Source of the DNA: Actinomycetota bacterium
Lineage (GTDB): Bacteria; Actinomycetota; Actinomycetes; Mycobacteriales; Mycobacteriaceae
Length of the DNA: 11,689 nt
NCBI GenBank assembly: GCA_005787665.1
Contig: SYAB01000249.1
Span: 1 to 11,689, forward strand
Reading direction: 5' to 3'
Shown: positions 4,408-11,689 of the stretch, one piece after another
Numbering within the stretch: the stretch's first letter is position 1
Layout: each line of letters starts with the position of its first letter
Program-made: the position numbers and the translations under genes
Notes under the pieces: generated by a model
Databases searched by the model: none
Told to the model about the DNA's origin: nothing
The model's input: the letters and a program-made list of their open reading frames with translations, nothing else

Positions 4408-6138
4408 TTACCGCAACTGCCGAGCGGCCCACCGGGCGAGCTTCGGACGCTCGATCTTGGAGTTGTGCCGGGGATCCACCGGGAGCCGTCCCGCGAACAG
4501 CACCGTCTCGATCACCGACGCCGTCTCCGACTCCGCGGCCCGGGCCAGCAGCTCGGCCCGCAGGCCGGGGAGCTCGCCCTTTCCCACGCCGGGCTCGGCC
4601 TCCACACAGAGCACCACGCGCTCGCCGCCATCCGCCGCCGGCACGCCCACCACCGCGCTTCGGCGCACCTGCGGGTGCGCGTCGAAGATCGGCTCGATTT
4701 GCAGCGGGAACACGTCACCGCCCGGCGCCCGGACCCGCTGCGACACCCGGCCGCAGACCCAGAGCCGACCGGCGTCGTCGAGATAACCGGTGTCGCCGAA
4801 GCGATGCCAGTCCCCGGTCGGGTCGGGCACCTTGTTCTTCCGGGTGCTCTCCGGGTCGAGGTAGTACTCGGGACTCACATGCCCCCCGCGCACCAGGATT
4901 TCACCGATGCGCCCCGGTGGGGGCTCCACCGTGTCGTCGACGCCGGCGATGGGGCCGTCCACGATGTCGATGATCTTCAGTTCCACCCTCGGCAGCGGAT
5001 GCCCCACGCAGATGCCGGCACCCTGCTGTGTCAGCTGCCACAGACCGTCCAGGTGTTCACGACTGCTCATCTCCGTCGACGGCATCGCCTCGGTCGCCCC
5101 GTAGTTCGCGGCCAGTTCACCGTCGGGGTCGATCACCGCACTCAACATTGCTTCGACCGTTCCGGTGATCGGCGCTCCCGCACCGATGACCCGTTTCAGC
5201 GACGGCAGCGTGAGATGGCGGGCCAACGCCTCCCGGGCCACATGCTCGATGAGAACCGGCGCGGCGAAGAACGATGTGACCTTGCAGTCGTTGATGACCT
5301 GGATCAGGGCCGCGGCGTTGACCTGGGCCGGTCCCTGCCGGGCGAAGTCGATCGGTGGCACCACCACGGTGCCGCCGGCGCTGATGGGGATGAACATGAA
5401 GGCCGGAAAGACCGCGAAGTCCACCGGCACGTCCTGCTCCTCGTCCCAACCCCAGCTGTGGTGGGCGTTGCGGAACACCTGGCAGAAGGTGCGGTGCAGA
5501 TACAGCGACGGCTTGGCCGGACCGGTGCTGCCGGTGGTGTACAGCACGGCGCAGGGATCGTCCGGGCCGACGTCGGGGGGCTGCGGCTGGGCCGGTGCGG
5601 GCCGGCGCAGCGACCTGATGGACCGTGCGCCCGGGAACGGCGGGAAGCCGGTCACCCGGTGCGCTCCGGGAACGAGCGGGTTGCCGGTCAGGACGAGCTT
5701 GCGCATCGTTCGCGGTCCCCAGCCGAACGTCATCCGGCCGAGGTGCGCGAGTGCCGGACCGACGAAAGCCTCGGGCTTGACCCGACTCAGCCGCTCGCCG
5801 ACGTTGCGATAGCCGACTGCGGGGTCGATCCAGATGGTCATCGCGCCCACCCGGGTGAGGGCCACACCCATGACGCAGGTCTCATAGCCCGGCGGCGACA
5901 TGAACACGGTCCTGGTCCGTTCGGCGATACCCATCTCGCGCAGTCCGACGGCCACCGACTCGACATCGGCCGACAGTTCGGCGTACGTGTGCCGCTGGTA
6001 GCGGCGCTTCCCGTAGCCCTGCCAGCCGTCCAGTTCGATCACGGCGATGCGCGCCGGGTCCTCCCGCGCCACCCGCGCCACGATGTCGGCGAGATTGAAG
6101 ACGTCATCGGGAAACGGGTCGGCGCCGAACAGCTCCAT
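4408..6138 (-). CDS. OleC-like AMP-binding enzyme (beta-lactone synthetase/acyl-CoA ligase family)
   Basis: This is an ANL-superfamily adenylating enzyme of 576 residues. Motifs in order are the A3 P-loop LYTTGSTGPAKP (199-210), the A5 motif NYGATEAMP (345-353), A7 GDTGYLDDAGRLWVCGR (448-464) and A10 PRHNSKIERPKL with the catalytic Lys561. GATEAMP followed by a Ser/Thr stretch and the RHNxKI ending resemble OleC. That enzyme uses ATP to turn a beta-hydroxy acid into a beta-lactone in olefin and nocardiolactone pathways; a fatty acyl-AMP/CoA ligase is the alternative. The start is ATG 6138, one nt after the hydrolase stop (TGA-A-ATG), implying translational coupling; a start at 6198 would overlap the hydrolase. 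Neither an OleA thiolase nor an OleD reductase is in the window. The A3 loop ends KP where KG is usual. Confidence 0.8.
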   Translation of the reverse strand: MELFGADPFPDDVFNLADIVARVAREDPARIAVIELDGWQGYGKRRYQRHTYAELSADVESVAVGLREMGIAERTRTVFMSPPGYETCVMGVALTRVGAMTIWIDPAVGYRNVGERLSRVKPEAFVGPALAHLGRMTFGWGPRTMRKLVLTGNPLVPGAHRVTGFPPFPGARSIRSLRRPAPAQPQPPDVGPDDPCAVLYTTGSTGPAKPSLYLHRTFCQVFRNAHHSWGWDEEQDVPVDFAVFPAFMFIPISAGGTVVVPPIDFARQGPAQVNAAALIQVINDCKVTSFFAAPVLIEHVAREALARHLTLPSLKRVIGAGAPITGTVEAMLSAVIDPDGELAANYGATEAMPSTEMSSREHLDGLWQLTQQGAGICVGHPLPRVELKIIDIVDGPIAGVDDTVEPPPGRIGEILVRGGHVSPEYYLDPESTRKNKVPDPTGDWHRFGDTGYLDDAGRLWVCGRVSQRVRAPGGDVFPLQIEPIFDAHPQVRRSAVVGVPAADGGERVVLCVEAEPGVGKGELPGLRAELLARAAESETASVIETVLFAGRLPVDPRHNSKIERPKLARWAARQLR

Positions 6139-6139
6139 T

Positions 6140-7021
6140 TCAGGCCGGCGTCGTCGCGGCCGACCGCACGAAGCCGTCGATGACGTCGGCGACCTCATCG
6201 GGTCGCTCCAGCATCAGCAGGTGCCCGCAGTCGTCCAGCCATTCCTGGCGCGCGGGGTGCAGCGTCGCGTTGAGGCGGCGCCCCGCGGACGGGGACACGA
6301 TCTTGTTCTTCATCCCCCAGATGGTGCAGATCGGCGGAAAACCCGGTCGCGGCGTGAGTTCGTCGATCACCGCGTAGTTCTGCAGGTCGTCGAGCACTCC
6401 CAGCAGCGACTCCAGTTGACCGGTCGACGCGTAGCACCCGGCGACGTCGGCGTTGCGGTGGACTTTGCGCCCGCGACCCTGCGGGCCGAGTTGGAACAGG
6501 GTGGCCGCCGACCCCATACCGGTGGTCAGCTTGAGCCGTCCGATCAGCCGGTAGGCGGCCCGGTTGACCGCGGGCAGCCGCTCCCGCAGCCAGAGCAACG
6601 GCCCCAACCAGCCGCCCAGGAACGTCGACTCGGTGAGCGGGTTGCACAGCACGAGCGCCGTCACGCTGTCGGGGTGCCGCTCGGTGAACGCGAGCGAAAT
6701 CGCGCAGCCCATGCAGTTGCCCACCAGCGCAACCTTGTCCAACCCGTGAACGCGGACGAATTCCTCGAGCATGGCGACGTAGTTGTCCAGGGTGTAGCCC
6801 ACGCCGGGCTTGGCGGAGTCACCGAAGCCCAGCAGGTCCAGGGCGAAGATCTCATACCGGTCGGCCAGCCGGGTGGCGACGTCCTGCCAGATGGCATGGG
6901 AGGCGCCACCGTTGTGCAACATGATCACCGGCGGACCCTCGCCGGTGCGTTCATACGCGATCGGCAGTCCCCGGAAGTCGAAGGTTTCCACGCACTCCAC
7001 CCCTGTCGCTGTGGTCTTCAA
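6140..7021 (-). CDS. Alpha/beta-hydrolase with Cys nucleophile
   Basis: This is a 293-residue alpha/beta-hydrolase fold protein. The oxyanion motif MLHNGGASH (34-42), DLLGFGDS (62-69), a nucleophile elbow VGNCMGCAIS (100-109) and a final DCGHLLMLERPDEV with His267 are all in place. The elbow has Cys103 where most family members have Ser, and the usual acid position after the last strands (WGMKNKIVSP) carries Asn239 rather than Asp. Cys nucleophiles occur in dienelactone hydrolases and PHA synthases, so it may still be active as a thioesterase, lactone hydrolase or acyltransferase. OleB, the usual OleC partner, has an Asp nucleophile, so this is not a standard OleB. The gene sits 48 nt after the DinB-like gene and one nt before the OleC-like gene. 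The start is uncertain: TTG 7021 has AGGGGA two nt upstream, while GTG at 7000 or 6991 is possible. Confidence 0.85.
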   Translation of the reverse strand: MKTTATGVECVETFDFRGLPIAYERTGEGPPVIMLHNGGASHAIWQDVATRLADRYEIFALDLLGFGDSAKPGVGYTLDNYVAMLEEFVRVHGLDKVALVGNCMGCAISLAFTERHPDSVTALVLCNPLTESTFLGGWLGPLLWLRERLPAVNRAAYRLIGRLKLTTGMGSAATLFQLGPQGRGRKVHRNADVAGCYASTGQLESLLGVLDDLQNYAVIDELTPRPGFPPICTIWGMKNKIVSPSAGRRLNATLHPARQEWLDDCGHLLMLERPDEVADVIDGFVRSAATTPA

Positions 7022-7069
7022 GGTCCCCTGGCCCGACCCTACCGTGCCTCCGCCGGCGAGGGCCGCCGC

Positions 7070-7927
7070 TCAGATCACGTAGGCGAGGTTCTCCACGATG
7101 CGCGCACCGGCCTGAGTGTCGCCTGCGTAGTCGACGACCTGGGGACGCTCGGCGAGCAGCGGACGCCCGCCGGCCAGCCGGGTGAACTGCAGGCCGTCGA
7201 CGGTGATGGCGATGGTCGGCTCGGCACCGCCGAAGTCCTCGACCAGGGCTGCGCGGCCATCCACCGCGACGCGGATCTCCCGGGTCAGCGGGCCGGTGAG
7301 CGCGATCAGTACCCGGGACCCTTCCGGTGCCTTGCCCTTCTTGCCGACGACGAACCCCATGCTGGCCGCCACCTCGTCAAGGGCCAGTCGGGAATCCTCT
7401 CGGGCCAGATCGTCGTCGGTGGCCGCCCGGCCCACCGCGTGCCGGATGTCGTGCTCGTGCATCCAGCAGTCGAACACCCGCACCCGCATGAACCGGCCGT
7501 AGCTGTCCGGGCCGGCCGGGGTGAAGGTGACGGTGTTCCACTCCTCCATCGGCATCGCCGCGAGCATCGCCTTACGCCGCGTGGTGACCTCGCGGAAGGT
7601 GGCCAGCATGCTCGCCGGGGACTCTCCGCGCAGGTGCTCCACCCACGCCTCGTTCAGCGCGCCGATGTCATTGCGGACATGGTCCGGTTTGGCGGCATCG
7701 GACTCCGGCGTCGGCGTCCCGGACAGCATCAACTCGGTGCCGATGATGTGGGCGACGACGTCATGGACGGTCCAGCCGGGCAGCGCGGTCGGCGCCTGCC
7801 AGTCATCGTCGGGGAGCGCGGCCAGCACGGCCTCGATCCCGTCCCAGGAGGCGAACAGCGCGGTCAGGACCTCGTTCTTGTCCAGGACGGTGCGGGGACG
7901 GGCGGAATCGGCGGGAGCGTCGGCCAT
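7070..7927 (-). CDS. DinB/MDMPI-family protein (putative mycothiol-dependent enzyme)
   Basis: The 285-residue protein has the TIGR03083/maleylpyruvate-isomerase-like layout. An N-terminal four-helix bundle includes LPGWTVHDVVAHIIGTE (His60) and DCWMHEHDIRHAVG (His157, His159), and a C-terminal alpha/beta domain of SCP2-like appearance runs from about residue 195. The three His residues are the expected divalent-metal ligands. In actinobacteria such proteins are mycothiol S-transferases or isomerases, but the substrate here is unknown. It lies 37 nt after smpB on the same strand and probably corresponds to M. tuberculosis Rv3099c (from memory). The start ATG is 13 residues ahead of the conserved helix, and no strong RBS was seen, only a weak ACCGGA close to the ATG, consistent with coupling to upstream translation. 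Confidence 0.85.
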   Translation of the reverse strand: MADAPADSARPRTVLDKNEVLTALFASWDGIEAVLAALPDDDWQAPTALPGWTVHDVVAHIIGTELMLSGTPTPESDAAKPDHVRNDIGALNEAWVEHLRGESPASMLATFREVTTRRKAMLAAMPMEEWNTVTFTPAGPDSYGRFMRVRVFDCWMHEHDIRHAVGRAATDDDLAREDSRLALDEVAASMGFVVGKKGKAPEGSRVLIALTGPLTREIRVAVDGRAALVEDFGGAEPTIAITVDGLQFTRLAGGRPLLAERPQVVDYAGDTQAGARIVENLAYVI

Positions 7928-7964
7928 TCCGGTGATGCTAGTGGACGACGACCGCGCATCCCGA

Positions 7965-8489
7965 TCAGATCTTTCCCTTGGTCCGCCGGCCCAGTTCGCG
8001 GATCACATCGCGCTCGGCGTCCCGGCGGGCGATGTCCTGACGCTTGTCGTGGGCCTGCTTTCCGCGGGCCAGTGCCAACTCGACCTTCACCTTGCCGTCG
8101 AGGAAGTACAGCGACAGTGGGACCAGGGTCAGGTTGCCATCCCGGATCTTGCCCATCAACATGTCGATCTCGCGGCGGTGCAACAGCAGCTTCCGATTGC
8201 GCCGCGCCGCGTGATTGGTCCAGGTGCCGTGGTGGTACTCCGGAATGTGCAGGTTGCGCAACCAGATCTCGCCGTCGTCGACGGTGGCGAACGCGTCGGC
8301 CAGCGATGCCTGGCCCTCCCGAAGGCTCTTCACCTCCGTGCCGACCAGGACCACACCGGCTTCGTAGACGTCGAGGATCGAATAGTTGTGCCGGGCTTTG
8401 CGGTTGGTGGCGACGATCTTCTTACCGCCCTTGACGTCGCCGGCCTTCTTGGCTGCAGCCGCCTTCCGCTCCACCGATGCCTTGGCCAC
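7965..8489 (-). CDS. smpB: SsrA-binding protein SmpB
   Basis: SmpB delivers tmRNA to stalled ribosomes and mimics the missing codon-anticodon pairing. The protein shows [53 protein letters not shown] and the basic tail [29 protein letters not shown], covering the whole family length. I chose GTG 8489, one nt after the ftsX stop (TAG-C-GTG), giving 174 residues. The open frame extends 20 codons further into ftsX, but that part is an out-of-frame shadow. Residues 1-24 are a Lys/Ala-rich leader that makes the protein slightly longer than the roughly 160-residue M. tuberculosis form as I recall it. Its RNA partner ssrA is downstream on the same strand. Confidence 0.96.
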   Translation of the reverse strand: MAKASVERKAAAAKKAGDVKGGKKIVATNRKARHNYSILDVYEAGVVLVGTEVKSLREGQASLADAFATVDDGEIWLRNLHIPEYHHGTWTNHAARRNRKLLLHRREIDMLMGKIRDGNLTLVPLSLYFLDGKVKVELALARGKQAHDKRQDIARRDAERDVIRELGRRTKGKI

Positions 8490-8490
8490 G

Positions 8491-9384
8491 CTACTTCCGC
8501 ACGTACAGCCGCAGCGTGACGTAGGCGGTGATGGCGGCCATCGCAACACCGACGCCGAACATGATCGGGGCGATGTAGAGGATGTCGGCGTAGTCGATCC
8601 GGGCGATCAGATTCGCCTGGTAGAACTGGTCGAGCGCCTTGTCCAGGAACAGTGCCCGAACCAGGATCAGGCCCAGGATGGCCAGCACCACACCGATCGT
8701 GGCGGCAAGCACCGCCTCCAGCAGGAACGGCAACTGGGTGTACCACCGGGTGGCACCCACCATCCTCATGATGCCGATCTCGGTGCGGCGGGTGTAAGCC
8801 GCGACCTGAACCATGTTGGCGATCAACAGGATTGCGCTGATCGCCTGCACCACCGCGATCGCGAACGCGGCCCGCGACAACCCGTCGAGGACGGCGAACA
8901 GCCGATCGATGAGTTCCTTCTGGTTGAGCACGTTGAGAACGCCCGGCTGACCCTGCAGTGCGGCGTCGAACTCCTTGTGCTGCTCGGGATCGCTGAGCTT
9001 GACGATGAACGACGCCGGGAACGAGTCCTTACTGGCGACGTCCTTGTACTCCGGGAACTTGGTCACCGCGTCGGTGTAGGCGTCGTCCTTGTTGAGGAAG
9101 CGCACCGACTTGACGTCCTCGCGCGCCTCGATCGCCGTCCGCAGCCCCTTACACGGCTCGGCGTCGCAGGTGGGGTCGGTGGCCGAAACCTCCGGGGTGA
9201 GGAACACCTGACTCTCGACCCGGTCGAGGTAGATGTCGCGGGACTGGTCGGCCAGCCGCACCACCAGCATGCCGCCGCCGAACAGGCCGATCGAGATGGC
9301 GGTGGTGAGGATCATCGCGATCGTCATGGTGACGTTGCGACGAAGCCCGGTGACGACCTCGTTGACGAGGAACCCGACGCGCAT
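8491..9384 (-). CDS. ftsX: Cell-division ABC transporter permease FtsX
   Basis: This is the membrane half of the FtsEX complex, which passes ATP-driven conformational change across the membrane to a peptidoglycan hydrolase (RipC in mycobacteria). The 297 residues show TM1 at about 20-42, a large extracytoplasmic domain (about 47-168), and TM2-TM4 at about 172-195, 222-247 and 270-292. Cys73 and Cys78 in the outer domain could form a disulfide. The loop after TM2 has [17 protein letters not shown], the FtsX/MacB-type coupling segment. The ATG shares one base with the ftsE stop (TAATG), so the two subunits are translationally coupled. It continues straight into smpB. Confidence 0.96.
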   Translation of the reverse strand: MRVGFLVNEVVTGLRRNVTMTIAMILTTAISIGLFGGGMLVVRLADQSRDIYLDRVESQVFLTPEVSATDPTCDAEPCKGLRTAIEAREDVKSVRFLNKDDAYTDAVTKFPEYKDVASKDSFPASFIVKLSDPEQHKEFDAALQGQPGVLNVLNQKELIDRLFAVLDGLSRAAFAIAVVQAISAILLIANMVQVAAYTRRTEIGIMRMVGATRWYTQLPFLLEAVLAATIGVVLAILGLILVRALFLDKALDQFYQANLIARIDYADILYIAPIMFGVGVAMAAITAYVTLRLYVRK

Positions 9385-10073
9385 TACCGGTCCATCCCGT
9401 ACACGCCGCGCTGTTCGTCACGGACCAGCCGGCCCATGGACAGCTCGAGCACCCGCTGACGCATGGAGTCCACGATGTGGTGGTCATGGGTGGCCATCAG
9501 GACCGTGGTGCCGGTCCGGTTGATCCGGTCGAGCAGGTCCATGATCTCCCGGCTGGTCTCCGGGTCGAGGTGGCCGGTCGGCTCGTCGGCCAGCAGCACC
9601 AGCGGCCGGTTGACGAAGGCCCGGGCGATCGCCACCCGCTGCGGCTCGCCGCCGGACAGCTCGCCGGGCATCCGGTTGGCCTTGCCGGACAGTCCCACCA
9701 TGTCGAGCACCTCGGGCACCACCTTCTTGATGACGTCGGACTGCTTGCCGATCACCTCGAGGGCGAAGGCCACATTGTCGAAAACGGTCTTCTGCTGGAG
9801 CAGGCGGAAGTCCTGGAACACGCACCCCATGACCTGCCGCAGCTTGGGCACATGACGGCCGGAGAGCTTGTTGACGTGGAACTTCGACACCTGAATCTCA
9901 CCGGAGGTGGGCGTCTCTTCGGCCATCAGCAGGCTCATGAACGTGGACTTGCCCGACCCCGACGGGCCGATCAGGAAGACGAACTCACCCTTGTCGACCT
10001 TGAGGCTGACATTGTCCAGCGCGGGGCGTGCCGACGCCTTGTACTGCTTGGTGACATGGTCGAGGGTGATCAT
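9384..10073 (-). CDS. ftsE: Cell-division ATP-binding protein FtsE
   Basis: FtsE is the cytoplasmic ATPase that drives FtsX at the divisome. Numbered from ATG 10073 (229 residues, the M. tuberculosis length as I recall), it has Walker A GPSGSGKS (36-43), Q-loop FQDFRLLQQ (86-94), signature LSGGEPQR (139-146), Walker B LLADEP (160-165) and H-loop THD (196-198). Two residues differ from what I remember as near-invariant: the signature reads LSGGEPQR instead of LSGGEQQR (Pro144), and the D-loop approach reads PTGHLDP instead of PTGNLDP (His168). Each needs one base change. A GTG one codon upstream is a possible alternative start. It follows the proline-rich gene by 33 nt and overlaps ftsX by one nt. 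Confidence 0.96.
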   Translation of the reverse strand: MITLDHVTKQYKASARPALDNVSLKVDKGEFVFLIGPSGSGKSTFMSLLMAEETPTSGEIQVSKFHVNKLSGRHVPKLRQVMGCVFQDFRLLQQKTVFDNVAFALEVIGKQSDVIKKVVPEVLDMVGLSGKANRMPGELSGGEPQRVAIARAFVNRPLVLLADEPTGHLDPETSREIMDLLDRINRTGTTVLMATHDHHIVDSMRQRVLELSMGRLVRDEQRGVYGMDR

Positions 10074-10106
10074 CACGGCTCGTCAGTCTAGCCGGGGACG
10101 TCGCCG

Positions 10107-10604
10107 CTACCGCGCCGGTGCCGCCGGAGCCGGCGAGGCTCCGGCCGCCGGCGCGGCCACCGGCGGCACCGGTGGGACGGATGGTGCGGACGCTTCGGGG
10201 GTGCTCGGCGCGGCGGAGGTCGGCACCCCGCCCGGGGTGGGTGACGCCGACGCCGGCGGGGTCTCCGGGCCGCCGGCTGCCGGCGGTGCGCCGCTCTCCC
10301 CGGGCGGGGTGCCCGGGGCGGTGGTGGTCGGCGTGGTGGAGGTGGTGGTGGGCGTGGTGGTTTCGGTTCGCGACTGCACGTCGGTGCGCGGGGCCCAGGT
10401 GTACGCCGGATCGGGGATGAAGCCGGGCGGGACCACCTCGCTGGCCGGGATCTGCTCGGGCGGCAGCGGCGGGGGCTCGTAGGTCTCGTACACCCACCAG
10501 ATTCCGAGGAACGCGATCAGCAGGGCCGCGGTCGAGGTCCGAAACCGCCCGCCGAGCAGGTAGCCCGGCCAGCTGCGGCCCTCCCGGGGACTCGAGCCCT
10601 TCAT
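10107..10604 (-). CDS. Proline-rich single-pass membrane protein
   Basis: This is a 165-residue protein of unknown function, in the position of M. tuberculosis Rv3103c. A basic N-terminus (1-22) is followed by one membrane helix (about 24-39, STAALLIAFLGIWWVY), then a tail of more than 120 residues rich in Pro, Ala, Thr, Ser and Gly. The tail begins YEPPPLPPEQIP and includes a Thr/Pro tract (about 82-95). The topology is probably inside-to-outside, placing the tail in the cell wall, where it could span the wall or be O-mannosylated; this is inference. Its ATG overlaps the mscS-like stop (ATGA), and ftsE follows 33 nt downstream, suggesting an envelope or division role. The low-complexity tail is likely to vary between species. 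Confidence 0.85.
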   Translation of the reverse strand: MKGSSPREGRSWPGYLLGGRFRTSTAALLIAFLGIWWVYETYEPPPLPPEQIPASEVVPPGFIPDPAYTWAPRTDVQSRTETTTPTTTSTTPTTTAPGTPPGESGAPPAAGGPETPPASASPTPGGVPTSAAPSTPEASAPSVPPVPPVAAPAAGASPAPAAPAR

Positions 10605-11566
10605 CGGCCCACCGGGCCCTGGGTCTCGCGTTCGGCACCGCCGGCGGTCGCCGGGTGCACCAGGGCGCCCACCACCGGGGCGCTGTCCGTCGAGGTCACG
10701 ATTCCGGCCCGGGCCAGCGCAGCGACCACCAGCAGCCGCAGCCGCCGGCCCACCTCGAACTGCTTGCCCGGCAGGGTGCGGGCCACCATCCGCAGGTTGA
10801 CGGTGTCCAACTCGATGCTCTCCACGCCCATCAGCTGCGGCGAATCCAGCAGCAGGTCCTTGAGTCCGGGGTCGTGGGCGGCTTGGTCGCAGACCCGGTG
10901 CAGCACCTCGTTGACCACGTTGAGGTCAGCCGAGGAGGGCACCGGGATGTCGACGACCGCCCGGGCCCAGTCCTTGGAGAGGTTCAACGACTTCATGATC
11001 TGGCCGTTGGGGATGGTGTACATCTCGCCCTCGGAGGTGCGCAGCTTGGTCACCCGCAGCGTGACGTCCTCCACGGTGCCCATCGCGTCATTGCTGGAGC
11101 CCAGGGTCAGCTGCACCAGGTCACCGAACCCGTACTGCTTCTCGGTGATGATGAAGAACCCGGCCAGCAGGTCCTGAACGATGCGCTGAGCGCCGAAGCC
11201 CAGCGCCGCGCCCAGCACCGCCGCCGGTGCGACCAGGGAACTCACCGGGATGGCCAGCACCTCGGTCACCTGGACCACGACCATCACCACCAGGAGCGCG
11301 ATCGCGATGTAGGAGATCACCGAGGCGACGGCCTGGCGGTGCTTGGCGCTCTCCGAGCGCACCAGGGCGTCACTCTCGCGGAAGTCGGCGTCGATGCGGC
11401 GGCTGATCCGCCCGGCGATCCAGCTGATGAACCGCGCACCGAGCAGCGCGCCGATCACCAGCAGGGTGATCTTCAGGCCGCTGGTGAGGATCCACTCGCC
11501 GATTCGGCCGTGCCAGAAGTCATGCCACTTCTGTGCCATCGGGAAGGCCAGCAGGTCAGTGCTCAA
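10601..11566 (-). CDS. MscS-family mechanosensitive ion channel
   Basis: This is a small-conductance mechanosensitive channel homologue of 321 residues that would release solutes on hypo-osmotic shock. Predicted helices are TM1 (about 27-50), TM2 (about 80-101) and TM3 (about 108-140). The pore-lining TM3 is Gly/Ala-rich, VAPAAVLGAALGFGAQRIVQDLLAGFFIITE, followed by the beta-domain opening QYGFGDLVQL and VTLRVTKLRTSEGEMYTIPNGQI, all typical of the family. The C-terminal domain runs to about residue 290 with a disordered tail. The frame opens with TTG 11566, two nt after the prfB stop; the ATG at codon 10 is the alternative. It ends in an ATGA overlap with the proline-rich gene. It corresponds in position to M. 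tuberculosis Rv3104c (from memory). Confidence 0.92.
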   Translation of the reverse strand: MSTDLLAFPMAQKWHDFWHGRIGEWILTSGLKITLLVIGALLGARFISWIAGRISRRIDADFRESDALVRSESAKHRQAVASVISYIAIALLVVMVVVQVTEVLAIPVSSLVAPAAVLGAALGFGAQRIVQDLLAGFFIITEKQYGFGDLVQLTLGSSNDAMGTVEDVTLRVTKLRTSEGEMYTIPNGQIMKSLNLSKDWARAVVDIPVPSSADLNVVNEVLHRVCDQAAHDPGLKDLLLDSPQLMGVESIELDTVNLRMVARTLPGKQFEVGRRLRLLVVAALARAGIVTSTDSAPVVGALVHPATAGGAERETQGPVGR

Positions 11567-11568
11567 GA

Positions 11569-11689
11569 TCAGTCTTCGTCATCTCGTCGGTTGCGCCACC
11601 GGATTCCGGCTTCCAGGAATCCGTCGATGTCCCCGTCCAGGACCGCCGAAGGATTGCCGACCTCGTACTCGGTCCGCCGATCCTTGACC
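11569..11689 (-). CDS. prfB: Peptide chain release factor 2 (RF2), C-terminal end
   Basis: Only the last 39 residues are in the window, ending at TGA 11569-11571. [31 protein letters not shown] is the conserved C-terminal segment of RF1/RF2-type factors (VKDLRTxxExGNxxxVLDGDLDxFI), and its position ahead of the mscS-like gene agrees with the mycobacterial prfB locus. RF2 recognises UGA/UAA and releases the peptide. The GGQ motif and the region of any programmed frameshift lie outside the window. Two nt separate it from the next start. Confidence 0.92.
   Translation of the reverse strand, partial: VKDRRTEYEVGNPSAVLDGDIDGFLEAGIRWRNRRDDED

Noticed and set aside
4333..6183. Long plus-strand open frame (616 codons) opposite the OleC-like gene
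   Set aside because: Arg/His/Gly-rich translation with no family motifs; it is the antisense shadow of a high-GC gene whose minus-strand product has all the ANL motifs.
6139..6198. Upstream ATG (6198) for the OleC-like gene
   Set aside because: The extra 20 residues are Arg/Ser-rich and overlap the hydrolase C-terminus; ATG 6138 gives the family-like N-terminus and a one-nt coupling gap.
6047..8434. 795-codon plus-strand open frame spanning the hydrolase, DinB-like and smpB genes
   Set aside because: It lies antisense to three recognisable genes and its translation is low-complexity; long shadow frames are expected at this GC content.
8490..8549. Upstream extension of smpB by 20 codons
   Set aside because: The extension is inside ftsX in another frame, does not resemble SmpB, and the GTG one nt after the ftsX stop is a better start.

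Overview
The window is high-GC actinobacterial DNA, almost certainly from a Mycobacterium/Mycolicibacterium chromosome. The collinear minus-strand array prfB - mscS-like - proline-rich membrane protein - ftsE - ftsX - smpB - DinB/MDMPI-like protein matches, from memory, the Rv3105c-Rv3099c block of M. tuberculosis. The tmRNA gene that follows encodes a tag (ADSNQRDYALAA) one residue away from the M. tuberculosis tag as I remember it. All intact genes except the truncated one at the left edge are on the minus strand, so the array reads from right to left.

Right half (about 4400-11689): translation termination (prfB), envelope mechanics (MscS channel), division (FtsE/FtsX) and ribosome rescue (SmpB) are packed with overlaps or gaps of 1-37 nt. 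They run on into a mycothiol-transferase-like protein and then a tightly coupled pair. The pair is an alpha/beta-hydrolase with an unusual Cys nucleophile and an OleC-like AMP-binding enzyme (beta-lactone synthetase family). It lies between smpB and its partner RNA gene ssrA.

Middle (about 3814-4407): the complete 366-nt tmRNA gene with its strong hairpin terminator, a possible promoter, and an unexplained nested inverted repeat plus a G-rich tract between the OleC-like gene and ssrA.

Left part (401-3873): a 60-bp perfect direct repeat, covering the last 18 nt of tmRNA plus its terminator, brackets 3.4 kb. This is the footprint of a site-specific element integrated into the 3' end of ssrA. 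The element has no visible integrase. It carries a thiolase C-terminal remnant and one large gene for an 895-residue exported protein that joins a Pro/Ala/Ser-rich N-terminus, a pentapeptide-repeat domain and two copies of a roughly 90-residue GxGY-type beta module. This integrase-less, single-cargo island is the best candidate for something undescribed. Beyond the left repeat lies the 3' end of a flavin-containing monooxygenase-like gene on the plus strand.
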